From the NCBI GenBank assembly GCA_016716385.1, contig JADJWL010000005.1, positions 310,001 to 374,000 on the forward strand: DNA of 64,000 nucleotides, given 5' to 3'. This document shows, in pieces, positions 32,120 through 40,318 of the stretch (position 1 is the stretch's first letter; every line of letters begins with the position of its first letter). A program made the translations under genes and the position numbers. Below the pieces are notes generated by a model. It had not been told where the DNA came from and ran no database searches. It worked only from the letters and a program-made list of their open reading frames with translations. This DNA is from Bryobacterales bacterium (GTDB lineage Bacteria > Acidobacteriota > Terriglobia > Bryobacterales > Bryobacteraceae).

Positions 32120-33709
32120 CTACGGTGTGACCGGAAGGTCCACGAGGTCCGTTGCGCCTTCAATCGTAACGATTGTCACAGGGACTGCGTCGCCGATGGG
32201 GCTGTCAGGCGGCACGCGTACATTAACCTGGTCCAGGCCCGCGAATCCGGCCACCGGTCCTGCGTAGAGAATCTCCGTGGCGATGCCCCCGAATCGCACC
32301 GTTGGACGCTGCGGCCCTGTCCCGAATCCGGTTCCGAACAGCACGATCATGTCTCCCCGCCGTGCGGGATCCGCTCCAGTCACCGGTCTCCAGTTGGGGT
32401 GCGTCGCGATTGCCATCCCAACTCCAATGCCATCTGGCGTAAAGATCGCCGGACTGGTCGCGGCCATTGGCGCCCAAGCCGGGGTAGACATCGCTCCCCG
32501 GTTCCGAATCCGAACTTGGACCTCCCGGCCTGCAACACTTTCGGGAACCTGAATGTTGATTTGTGACCGAGACACGAATAGAAGCGGGGCCGGAACTCCG
32601 TTCACGTCTACGGCAACCCCGTTCAGTTGAAGGGGTAAAGGAAGAGACACAGCTGCGGCGCTACCGTCCGCCAGATCGCTTCCGTAGACGGTCGCAAGCG
32701 AACCGGGCGCGAGCGGGTTGCCATGCGGGCTGTGTGACGCCGCATCGAAGATGCCGTGAGGATGGAGGAAGACTCCGTCGGCCGCGAAGGTCGGAGCCGG
32801 CAATGCCAGCATCATGGCAGCGCTGCCGCCTTCGGTGCTTATGCCAAGCAGCAGTCCGCTGCCACCTTTTGCGAGCCGGGCCGAATCCATGCGCCCTGTT
32901 CCATCTGAACTCCAAATCCAGGAGTTCACTGCGCGGTAGTTCGCGACGGCCTGCTGGGAATTCACACCCTGGTAAACTTTCGCCCGCTGGCCGAACGGCT
33001 GGAGGCTGCCTGCGCCTACGGCAATTCCCTCCGGCCGGACGCCGAACTCAGCGAGCCAGTGCAGGCCGGCTGGCTCACCGCCGGAAGCTCGAACCGCAAC
33101 AAGCAGAGACGGAGGATCTCCGCTACGGACGCCCAGGATCACGTCCCCCGTTCCAGAGACCCACACGTCGTGCAGGCCCAGAACCGGGTGCGTTAGTGAG
33201 CCGCCACCTCCTTCACGCAGGTCCACACTCAACGCCGACGCCGGAACCTCGACCAGCTCGCCCGCGGCAGCGGGAGTTGCTCCTCCCGTCAGGCGGAAAC
33301 TGAGAGCGCGGTACGTTCCGCTGAGAACTGGAGTTCCAACGGTTCCACGCATCGCGGTGAGGATGCGGTAGGTGCCGCTGGCTCCGGTTGTGGCTCCGAT
33401 CAAATGGTGTGCCCCTTCACCGAGCTGGGCGTTGATGGAAGTATCGGGAGATGCTGGATCGGGAAGAATAACCGTGCCATCCGGTCGCTCCACGTAGGGG
33501 AATTCCCGGCCGCCCACCCGCACCTTCCGGTCTCCCACGAATACCAGCGTTCCGAGGGACGCTCCACTCGACAACACCTCACGCTGGGCGCCCAGTTCGA
33601 TCCCGATTTGGGCGAAACGGTATTCACCTTCCATGGCAACCAGGGTTGGCGTGAAGCAGCAAAAGGCAACAGACAAACCAAGCTGGGAGATTCTGTCCAT
33701 GATTTTCAC
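32120..33709 (-). CDS. Secreted protein with Solibacter C-terminal domain (TIGR03437)
   Basis: 529 residues. GTG start at 33709 whose last bases form part of the TGA of the pentaheme cytochrome gene (GTGA), so translation is coupled. The first 25 residues look like a signal peptide (ISQLGLSVAFCCFTPTLVA). The middle is beta-rich without recognised domains. From about residue 320 the TIGR03437 domain is clear: GNPLAPGSLATVYGSDLADG, VPAPLLFVSRSQINIQVPES, RRGDMIVLFGTGFG. Such proteins are exported. Its place in an operon with a multiheme cytochrome suggests a cell-surface partner or scaffold; this is inference. Confidence 0.85.
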   Translation of the reverse strand: MKIMDRISQLGLSVAFCCFTPTLVAMEGEYRFAQIGIELGAQREVLSSGASLGTLVFVGDRKVRVGGREFPYVERPDGTVILPDPASPDTSINAQLGEGAHHLIGATTGASGTYRILTAMRGTVGTPVLSGTYRALSFRLTGGATPAAAGELVEVPASALSVDLREGGGGSLTHPVLGLHDVWVSGTGDVILGVRSGDPPSLLVAVRASGGEPAGLHWLAEFGVRPEGIAVGAGSLQPFGQRAKVYQGVNSQQAVANYRAVNSWIWSSDGTGRMDSARLAKGGSGLLLGISTEGGSAAMMLALPAPTFAADGVFLHPHGIFDAASHSPHGNPLAPGSLATVYGSDLADGSAAAVSLPLPLQLNGVAVDVNGVPAPLLFVSRSQINIQVPESVAGREVQVRIRNRGAMSTPAWAPMAATSPAIFTPDGIGVGMAIATHPNWRPVTGADPARRGDMIVLFGTGFGTGPQRPTVRFGGIATEILYAGPVAGFAGLDQVNVRVPPDSPIGDAVPVTIVTIEGATDLVDLPVTP

Positions 33710-35322
33710 TCCACCAGGAATTCGCGCCGGGCCATCGGAACGGGCGCGGCGTGCCGTTCGAACAGGTCGAGGAAGACCTGTTCGTCGGCGGACCGGTCGC
33801 GATCCATTCCCGCAAGGTGGCCGGAGTGCGTCATCTGATACAGGAGTTCAACACGGATGCGGTAGGGACCGTTTCCTTCTGGCGCGGCGAAGACGTACTC
33901 GACGGTATCCGATCCCGGGAGAAAATCCAGGTCACCGGCCGTCCCTGCGGGCAACAGATTGCTCGCATGGATTCCGTCAATACGCACGCGGGAAACGTCG
34001 AAACCTGCTGGCAGGATCCGGTTGTCCTTGCGGAAGCGGGCCGCACGCAGGATCGAAGATGTCACGTCGCCCGCGACGTCTTCCATCTCCGTCTCGTAGA
34101 TCATTGTCTGCTCTTGGCTGGTAATGCGGGTGTGGTGCGGTTCGGACGCATTGCCGCCTGCAATCCGGATATTGCGCGTATCCCACCTGCCGCTCTCGAA
34201 GACAGTCTCCCCGCCGTGGTTCAGCACCGTGAAGTTCAGCCAGATTCGGCGGCTGGGAAATCCGGTAGGCAGTTTGTGGCCGGTCAGATTCGCTACGGTC
34301 ACAGCGACCGAAAGCGCGCTGCCATCGCGCCGTGCTGTCGAGTGTAGGCGCGCGGCGCCTCGGAGGTTCTCTCTCACCCGGCCCCTCTGCGCATCCAGCA
34401 AGGCTGCCTCCACCGGAATCAGTTCGGCGAGCATCCCCGACATCTGGTAGTTCCCCCCCACCAGCGAATGCAGGCCGAATGGTTTCCGGGGACTGGTCTG
34501 CGGGAATGCGGCGGCCACGTTTGGCCGGTGGGCAATGTGTTGCGTGGCTTCAACTCCGGAGGTGTCCTTGAATACTGGCATATGACACGACTGGCAGCTC
34601 TGCCCGCGCACTGCGGCATCACTCGCCAACCATTCCAGATAAGGCGACTGCTCCAGGAACTCCCCGGCAGCGACTCCCTCTGCCGTCAGGATGGGCGTGA
34701 TTACCGTGTGGCAAGTGGCGCAGAGTGCGGATTCCCGCACATGATCGCCGAAGGCCGGTGTGAAGCCGCTACTGGCGACCATGGGCTGAGCAAAGGGGTT
34801 GGCGTGGGGACCGAAGATCCGACGGTCCGGGCCGATCGTGAAGCCGCCTTCAAAAGATGAAGCGCTCCCCAGGCCCTCCGTCGTTACCTGGTGGCACACT
34901 GTGCAATTCACGCCTTCCTGACCATTCGGATTCAGATGATCGAGGCGCATCGGAGTCTCTGAACCGCGCAGCAGATACTGCTGCACCGGAGCGTGGCATC
35001 GCAGGCATGTATCCTCTACCACCGCTCCGAATGACGGGTTGGCTGCACTCTCGAAGCGCACCTTGGCCCGCCAGTACGGATCTCTGGAGGAGTGCGCCAT
35101 CATGCTGGCCGGCCAGAGGGCTCCGGGGCCCGCCGCTACGCGCTGAGGAACTGACTGCGCCCGTGCGCGGAGATCGGGAATTCCGTTTACGAAGTCGGTG
35201 ACCCCGGAGGGCACATCCAGGTTGGAGTGGCAGACGGAACACGCAGTGAACGTGCCGAACTGGACGCTCTGTTGGGCCAGCGCGGCGATTGGCCAGGCGA
35301 TGGCGAAGCATAGGATCCGCAT
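33706..35322 (-). CDS. Exported pentaheme c-type cytochrome (paralogue 2)
   Basis: 538 residues from the ATG at 35322, chosen because the signal peptide (MRILCFAIAWPIAALAQQ) begins there with AAGGAAG upstream; the open frame extends another 71 codons. Five heme motifs: CSVCH at 28-32, then CLRCH, CTVCH, CATCH and CQSCH, the same order as in the cytochrome at 27408. The C-terminal part shares NLTGHKLPTGFPSRRIWLNF and TMIYETEMEDV. It heads an operon with the TIGR03437 gene and has its own sigma-54 promoter. The two paralogues differ mostly in the N-terminal spacing and the extra segment before the second heme. Confidence 0.92.
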   Translation of the reverse strand: MRILCFAIAWPIAALAQQSVQFGTFTACSVCHSNLDVPSGVTDFVNGIPDLRARAQSVPQRVAAGPGALWPASMMAHSSRDPYWRAKVRFESAANPSFGAVVEDTCLRCHAPVQQYLLRGSETPMRLDHLNPNGQEGVNCTVCHQVTTEGLGSASSFEGGFTIGPDRRIFGPHANPFAQPMVASSGFTPAFGDHVRESALCATCHTVITPILTAEGVAAGEFLEQSPYLEWLASDAAVRGQSCQSCHMPVFKDTSGVEATQHIAHRPNVAAAFPQTSPRKPFGLHSLVGGNYQMSGMLAELIPVEAALLDAQRGRVRENLRGAARLHSTARRDGSALSVAVTVANLTGHKLPTGFPSRRIWLNFTVLNHGGETVFESGRWDTRNIRIAGGNASEPHHTRITSQEQTMIYETEMEDVAGDVTSSILRAARFRKDNRILPAGFDVSRVRIDGIHASNLLPAGTAGDLDFLPGSDTVEYVFAAPEGNGPYRIRVELLYQMTHSGHLAGMDRDRSADEQVFLDLFERHAAPVPMARREFLVE

Positions 35323-35348
35323 CCACGTCTTCCTTCGCTCCAGCAGCG

Positions 35349-35364
35349 TGCACGTGCGGGGCCA
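35349..35364 (-). promoter_or_regulatory. Candidate sigma-54 promoter of the pentaheme cytochrome 2 operon
   Basis: Minus-strand TGGCCCCGCACGTGCA: GG and GC exactly 10 bases apart. Predicted start near 35338, 16 bases before the ATG. Confidence 0.55.
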
Positions 35365-35420
35365 CAACCCCCTGCGCCGTGCAACCTGTGCGGGTCCCGC
35401 GTACAGATTGTTTGAGAGTA

Positions 35421-35433
35421 TGCAGAATCCGCA
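35421..35433. promoter_or_regulatory. Third copy of the 13-bp inverted repeat, between two divergent sigma-54 promoters
   Basis: TGCAGAATCCGCA, the same TGCRGA-W-TCYGCR pattern as at 31628-31663. It is 83-95 bases upstream of the leftward start point and 70-82 bases upstream of the rightward one. Confidence 0.6.
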
Positions 35434-35475
35434 CGGTGCCCAGTGATGTCGCCCCGTATTTTCAGCGAGTTGGGA

Positions 35476-35492
35476 TTGGTCCCGCCGTTGCC
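35476..35492 (+). promoter_or_regulatory. Candidate sigma-54 promoter of the small Gly-rich secreted protein
   Basis: TTGGTCCCGCCGTTGCC: TTGG and TTGC with exactly 10 bases between GG and GC. Predicted start near 35503, followed by GGAGG (35504-35508) and the ATG at 35520. Confidence 0.6.
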
Positions 35493-35519
35493 TTACAGAG
35501 GGCGGAGGTTGAGAACACC

Positions 35520-35792
35520 ATGAAACGCATGGCACTTTTCGCAGTCCTGACCGGTTCGATGTTCCTGCTGGCCGAAGGCGTCGGTTTGGCCCAGTTCACG
35601 CAGGTCGCGGGGCAGAACCAAACGCACGAGCAGTATGCGCGCGGCGGCCAAAAGGGTCCCCGCGGCGGAGGCGGCAAGAAACAGGGTCCTCGAGACGGGA
35701 CAGGCCAGGGACAGAAGAAGGGCAACCAGACCGGACCGCGCGATGGCACGGGTCCGAACTATCCCAACTGCCCGAATTGTCCCAATCGCTAA
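35520..35792 (+). CDS. Small secreted Gly/Lys-rich repeat protein
   Basis: 90 residues, ATG at 35520. Signal peptide (MKRMALFAVLTGSMFLLAEGVGLAQ) followed by about 60 low-complexity residues: GPRGGGG, two copies of GPRDGTG, and a C-terminal NCPNCPNR. The sequence has no hydrophobic core and is probably unstructured and basic, with two Cys that could bind metal or form a disulfide. It is divergent from pentaheme cytochrome 2 and shares its candidate activator site. Possible roles are metal binding or a matrix around the cytochromes; neither is shown by the sequence. Confidence 0.7.
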   Translation: MKRMALFAVLTGSMFLLAEGVGLAQFTQVAGQNQTHEQYARGGQKGPRGGGGKKQGPRDGTGQGQKKGNQTGPRDGTGPNYPNCPNCPNR

Positions 35793-35805
35793 CGCCCAAA
35801 TGGAT

Positions 35806-35831
35806 GGGGGAGCAGGCCGCGCTGCTCCCCC
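35806..35831. terminator. Hairpin between convergent genes
   Basis: GGGGGAGCAG and CTGCTCCCCC, a perfect 10-bp stem with a 6-base loop, 13 bases after the Gly-rich protein gene and 34 bases before the end of the opposing gene. The following T-run is weak, so it may serve as a bidirectional or structural terminator. Confidence 0.6.
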
Positions 35832-35865
35832 TGTTCAGAGGCGAAGGCGACCGTCAGTCACACTG

Positions 35866-36150
35866 TCAGGCGACCCGGAACAACTCACGCTTCCCGGTAG
35901 TCCAGAGGTCGAGGTATCCTTTCGCCTTCTCGCGCATTTCGGGGTCCGAACCGAACCGTTTCAAGTTCTCCTCGAACTCCGAAACCGAATCGATCTCGTG
36001 CTCCATCACGACGTGATTGAATTCACCGACGAGGTCCGTGAGCACCCGGGAATTCCGGAGACCGCCGGCGGCCGCCATCTCTTTCAGGTGAGCCGCCAAC
36101 TTGCCCGCCATTCCGGGTTTCGCCGTGAAGCTGTTCCGAACGATGATCAT
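35866..36150 (-). CDS. Small dimeric alpha-beta barrel (NIPSNAP/ABM-like) protein
   Basis: 94 residues from the ATG at 36150 with AGGAGG upstream; the longer open frame has no family features. The pattern is that of a dimeric alpha+beta barrel: a first strand MIIVRNSFTAKPGM, a helix GKLAAHLKEMA, a strand RVLTDLVGEFNHVVMEHEI, then SVSEFEENLKRFG and a terminal helix and strand. Such proteins act as small monooxygenases or bind aromatic ligands. No catalytic residue can be assigned. It is convergent with the Gly-rich protein gene and downstream of the LysR gene on the same strand, 121 bases apart. Confidence 0.65.
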   Translation of the reverse strand: MIIVRNSFTAKPGMAGKLAAHLKEMAAAGGLRNSRVLTDLVGEFNHVVMEHEIDSVSEFEENLKRFGSDPEMREKAKGYLDLWTTGKRELFRVA

Positions 36151-36271
36151 GTGTAGAGTCCTCCTGGGAATGGCTCCAATGCTATCACGCGCGGTGGAAG
36201 CAAGATCCTCCCCGGTTGGCGGGCGACGAGGCGCCCGGTGGCCCAGCAGGCGTGGGAACGATCTGGCCGTG

Positions 36272-37171
36272 CTACTCGGCGATCGCTTGGGCGACCGTAT
36301 CGACAAGTGCCTTCATGTAGCGCGAGAGATACCGATGGCGCTTGTGAAACACGGCGATGTCGATGCGCGGCAACCCCTCGGGAGGGGCAGCGAGGGGCAT
36401 GTCCTTGACGCTTTGTGCGAGCCGAGGCCCGAGCGGGATGAGACCAACTCCAAAACCCGCCCGCACCATTTCCAGGACCAATTCGGGAGTTGTGACCTCG
36501 GCGGCGATCGTGAGTTTTCCCAGCAGGCTTCTCCGGTTCAGCAGTTGCTCCAGGCCCACGCGAAGTACGCTCACCCGATCATGCACCACGAGCGGATATC
36601 GCAGTACCTCGCTCCAGGTCATCCGAGTGCCTCCCCATTGGAACGGCACCGGCCCCACAAGGCGGATGGCCAGCGGAGCGCGTGCCGCCACGGTGAGGCC
36701 GTCCTGGTTGCCGGCTAGCGCGCCAATTCCCAGGTCTACTTCGCCGCTGCATGCAGCCGCAATTACGTCTGACTCGCTCTGCACCCGAATGGAAACCACC
36801 ACGCTTGGGTAGGTTCGGCGAAACTCTTTCATGACTTGCGGTAAATAATTATTCGCCACGAAGCCGGTGGCGGCGAGGCTCATCGGTCCCGCGTCTTCCT
36901 TGCGCAAATCCGCCGTGAGGGCGGAAAGACCACCGAACATCGGATCCACGAGCTCGAGCAGCCGCTGACCGGCCTCCGTCAGCTCGATGCCCTTTACTCC
37001 GCGCGAGCGCAGCAACTTCAGATGCAGGCCTTGCTCCCACTCGAGCTGCCTGACCCGCTTGTGCAGTGCTTGCGCGGTAGTGCTGGGCAAGCGCCGGGCA
37101 GCTTCCGCAAACGAGCCGCTACGGGCCACCAGCCAGAAGCCGTACATGCCGTTCCAATTCAGATGATGCAT
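36272..37171 (-). CDS. LysR-family transcriptional regulator
   Basis: 299 residues from the ATG at 37171 (an ATG at 37192 is also possible). The winged HTH at the N-terminus reads MYGFWLVARSGSFAEAARRL...ALHKRVRQLEWEQGLHL, followed by a LysR substrate-binding domain (LPQVMKEFRRTYPSVVVSIR, CSGEVDLGIGAL, VRAGFGVGLIPLG). It is divergent from the TonB receptor gene; LysR regulators usually control the divergent neighbour, and two inverted repeats lie between them. The effector is unknown. With the receptor broken by an IS, the regulator may have lost its main target. Confidence 0.9.
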   Translation of the reverse strand: MHHLNWNGMYGFWLVARSGSFAEAARRLPSTTAQALHKRVRQLEWEQGLHLKLLRSRGVKGIELTEAGQRLLELVDPMFGGLSALTADLRKEDAGPMSLAATGFVANNYLPQVMKEFRRTYPSVVVSIRVQSESDVIAAACSGEVDLGIGALAGNQDGLTVAARAPLAIRLVGPVPFQWGGTRMTWSEVLRYPLVVHDRVSVLRVGLEQLLNRRSLLGKLTIAAEVTTPELVLEMVRAGFGVGLIPLGPRLAQSVKDMPLAAPPEGLPRIDIAVFHKRHRYLSRYMKALVDTVAQAIAE

Positions 37172-37220
37172 GACTTTCGCCTCAAATCTCATCGAAAAGT
37201 ATAGTTCAGAACGAAAAGAA

Positions 37221-37258
37221 GTCTATAGACTCAATGCTCTCACTGGTAGATACTACCT
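37221..37258. promoter_or_regulatory. Two inverted repeats between LysR gene and TonB receptor
   Basis: A perfect 12-bp palindrome AGTCTATAGACT at 37221-37232, and GGTAG-ATA-CTACC at 37246-37258. The second is just upstream of a CATAAT -10 candidate (37265-37270) for the receptor gene. Either may be the regulator's site. Confidence 0.5.
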
Positions 37259-37331
37259 GAGACGCATAATATCCGACCTCGGCTGCCCCGGGAGGAGCCG
37301 GGCGCATCGAGATTCAGAGAGGAGAAAACGC

Positions 37332-39737
37332 ATGGTCCGTTCGTGGATTCGGTGGTTCCCCTTGGCGATTGCGCTGCTTGGTGCCTGCCTTCAGGCCCAG
37401 ACAGGCAACGCCACCATCAGTGGCCAGATAACCGACGGCACGGGAGCGGTGATTCCCGGAGCAGAGATCTCCGTCCGCAACATGGCTACAAACGTCACGC
37501 AGACCACCCGGTCGAGTGCAGACGGCAGGTACAATATCTCCGGCCTGATCCCGGGCGAGTACACTGTAACCGTCCAGTTCCAGGGCTTCCGGACCGTGGA
37601 GCGCAGCGGTGTGACTGCGCGCGTCAGCGACCGTGTCGCACTGGACGTCGCCATGGAGATCGGCGCGGCCTCCGAGCGAGTCACCGTTACGGCGGAAATC
37701 CCCCTCATCCGCACCGAAGACGCGCAAGCGGGGCTGGTGATCGACAACAAGCGGATTCAGGATCTGCCGCAGTACAACCGCGATCCGCTCGAGTTCGTGT
37801 TCCTCACTCCGAACGTCAGCGGCAGCAATCAGAACAACTTGCGCATTAACGGTAGCCGGTCGAAGCAGATCGAGTACTTCATTGACGGGATACCGGTTAC
37901 GACCGGATATTTGCACGATGTGCCACCTTCGGTTCCTTCGCGTGAGGCGATTGCGGAGTTCAAGGTCATCACCAACGGACTGTCTGCTGAGTACGGCCGA
38001 TTGTCCGGTGGGGCCGTGCAGGTGATCAGCCGCTCGGGCACTAATCAATACCATGGTTCGGTTTACGAATTCTTCCGCAATGACAAGCTGAATGCCAACG
38101 ACTGGAACTCAAACCGCTTCGGCCGCGACCGTGGTGTCTTCCACGACAACGTGTTCGGGGGGACCATCGGGGGCCCTGTGCGAGTGCCGAGGTTATATAA
38201 CGGCACCGATCGCACTTTCTTCTTTCTGAACTACGAAGGCACCCGGCGCCGCACGGGCAGCAACGCAGTGATCGGATCCGTGCCGACCGACCTTGAACGG
38301 CAGGGCGACTTTTCCCAGAGCCTGCTTGACCGGGGTGCCCCGGTGCAGATCTTCGATCCTCTCACCTCCCAAGTCGAGGGCGTTCGCGTGCGCCGCAGCC
38401 CGTTCCCCGGCAACCGCGTCCCTCAAGCCCGGTTTAACGAACTCTCCAGAATCTACATGGGATTCTACCCGCAGCCCAACAGGCCGGCTTTGCCGGGATC
38501 GAACAACGAGGGCAATTTTGTCGGTTCGGTGTCGAATCCCGCGGACAACAACCGCTGGACGGGGCGATTGGACCAGAATTGGAGCGATCGTCACACCACT
38601 CATGGCACCGTGTCCCATTTCGACAGCGTGGCGAGCAATACCCGCTGGTTCGGTCCGTTGCAGCCCATTAATCTGACCACCGGGCAAGCCTACACGGTGA
38701 CGGTGGATCACACCTGGACGATCACTCCCAGCACCATCCTCAATGTCCGGGGCGGAACCGTGCGCGCCATGACCTTCCGTGGCACCGAAGTCGACGCGGA
38801 CTCGTCCGCGTGGAACCTGCCGGGCGAGGTAGTGAATCTGCTCGGCACCTCGCGGAATCGCGTTCCGACAATCAGCACCGGCAGTCACATCGGCGCCTTG
38901 GGCGGCGGCAACGTTTTCGATTCCCGAGACACCAGCTACGTCGGTTCCGTGAGCCTTCAGAAGCTTTGGAAGCAGCACACCCTCAGGTTCGGCTATGAAC
39001 ACCGGCGCTACTACAGCAACGTCACCAACGGGGGCAGCTTCGGACTTGCCACTGAGCGCCGGGTCACCTCGCAGTATTACGACAACCCGGTGGACGGCCA
39101 CCCGATGGCCAGTTACCTGCTCGGGGTCGCCACCTGGGGGCAAGGCGTCCAGATTGCCGGGCCGGCGTCCCTCCAGCGGTACCACGGGGCCTACATTCAG
39201 GACGACTGGAAGATCACACCCAAGTTCACAATCAACCTCGGCGTGCGCTGGGACTTCGAACCCCCACGCACCGAGCGCTACGACCGGCAGATTTTCTGGG
39301 ATCCGAACTACAAGTGGGACATCCAGCCCAATCCCGGCTGGTCTTGGGATGTGGCGCAGCGCGAAGCGGGCATCAATTTCGCCGCGCCGGACTGGATCTC
39401 CAAAGGGATTTTCGGCCGCGCAGCTCTGATGGGCACCAAGGAGTATCCGGGACGTACATTGCAGCGGAGTTACCCCTATAACATCGCGCCCCGCCTCGGC
39501 TTCGCCTACCAGGCGCTGCCGCGCACGGTGATCCGCGGCAGCTACGGTAAGGTATATCTTTCGCTCACCGGCGACCGGTTCCTGGCTTCGGCGGTTGACA
39601 ACGTCGGCTTTGGCGACTTCGCCCGGGTCAGCCAGGACGGGACTCCTGACGGCGGACTCACCTACCCCGTCAGTTTCAATAATCCATTACCTGGAGGCTT
39701 GGGTTATGTTCCCTTCACGCGCGACGTGACCCCTCCG
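37332..39737 (+). pseudogene. TonB-dependent receptor, N-terminal 802 codons, broken by an IS3-family element
   Basis: ATG at 37332 with a GAGGAG site. Signal peptide, then a carboxypeptidase-regulatory domain (ATISGQITDGTGAVIPGAEI), then the plug (QDLPQYNRDPLEFVFLTPNV, NNLRINGSRSKQIEYFIDG) and the start of the beta-barrel (TNQYHGSVYEFFRND). This is the Oar-like receptor type typical of Solibacter relatives. The insertion adds four codons from the element's left end and then a stop at 39750-39752. The barrel resumes at 41358. An intact receptor of 1,199 residues is predicted if the element is removed. The fragment might still be translated but should not form a channel. Confidence 0.88.
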
Positions 39738-39759
39738 TGCCAACATCAGTGAGACACTT
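39738..39759 (+). repeat. Left terminal inverted repeat of the IS
   Basis: Begins TGCCAAC and contains TGAGACAC at 39750-39757; imperfect partner of 41334-41355. The TGA in TGAGACAC is the stop that ends the receptor fragment. Confidence 0.7.
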
Positions 39760-39784
39760 CCTGGCCCAATAATTACTGAGCAGG

Positions 39785-40318
39785 GTGAGAATGGATCTCA
39801 GCGTGGAAATGAAGAAGAAGACGGCTCTCACCCTTGCGGCTTTGCCTGCCGCGGAGCGGAGTGAGCCCGAGCTTGGCGAGGGCGAACGCAGCGGAGCGGC
39901 AGGCAAAGCCGGCGCCGTTTCGATCGACCTGCCTCACCCCGACCCCGAGGTCGTCGCCAAACCTCGCCGCCGCGCTTTCACCGCCGAATACAAGCGGCGC
40001 ATCCTCAACGAGGCCGATGCGGCCCGCTTCTCCGGCACCATCGGGGCGCTGCTGCGGCGCGAGGGCTTGTATTCCTCCCATCTGGTCACTTGGCGGCGCG
40101 AGCGGGACGCCGGCATCCTGGAAGCTCTCACGCCCCAGAAGCGCGGCCCGAAATCCAAGCGCCATCCTCTGGAGGACGAAAACCAGAGGCTGCGCCGCCA
40201 GAATGAACGCTTGACCGAGCAGCTGCGCAAAGCCGAAATTATCATCGACGTTCAAAAAAAAGTGGCTGCCCTGTTGGGGCGCCCGATCCCGCCGCTGGAC
40301 CCGGAGGAGAACTCCTGA
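39785..40318 (+). CDS. IS3-family transposase OrfA
   Basis: 177 residues from a GTG at 39785 (ATG at 39791 is an alternative). Residues about 60-115 form the helix-turn-helix: RRRAFTAEYKRRILNEAD, IGALLRREGLYSSHLVTWRR. A leucine-zipper-like helix follows (EDENQRLRRQNERLTEQLRKAEII). The first 55 residues are not like other OrfA proteins and are encoded over a perfect 16-bp inverted repeat (39837-39911). The TGA stop shares its last A with the ATG of orfB. An A8 run at 40254-40261 would allow a -1 frameshift into the orfB frame to give an OrfAB fusion. Confidence 0.9.
   Translation: MRMDLSVEMKKKTALTLAALPAAERSEPELGEGERSGAAGKAGAVSIDLPHPDPEVVAKPRRRAFTAEYKRRILNEADAARFSGTIGALLRREGLYSSHLVTWRRERDAGILEALTPQKRGPKSKRHPLEDENQRLRRQNERLTEQLRKAEIIIDVQKKVAALLGRPIPPLDPEENS
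39837..39911. repeat. Perfect 16-bp inverted repeat inside orfA
   Basis: CGGCTTTGCCTGCCGC at 39837-39852 and its exact reverse complement at 39896-39911, with a 43-base loop. It begins about 50 bases after the orfA start. It could be an inserted palindromic repeat or an mRNA hairpin limiting transposase expression. Confidence 0.75.
40254..40262 (+). promoter_or_regulatory. Slippery A8-G, candidate -1 ribosomal frameshift site of the IS
   Basis: Eight A followed by G near the end of orfA. After a -1 slip the frame is open (19 codons, no stop) up to and through the orfB ATG at 40318, so an OrfAB fusion of about 510 residues is possible. Confidence 0.6.
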
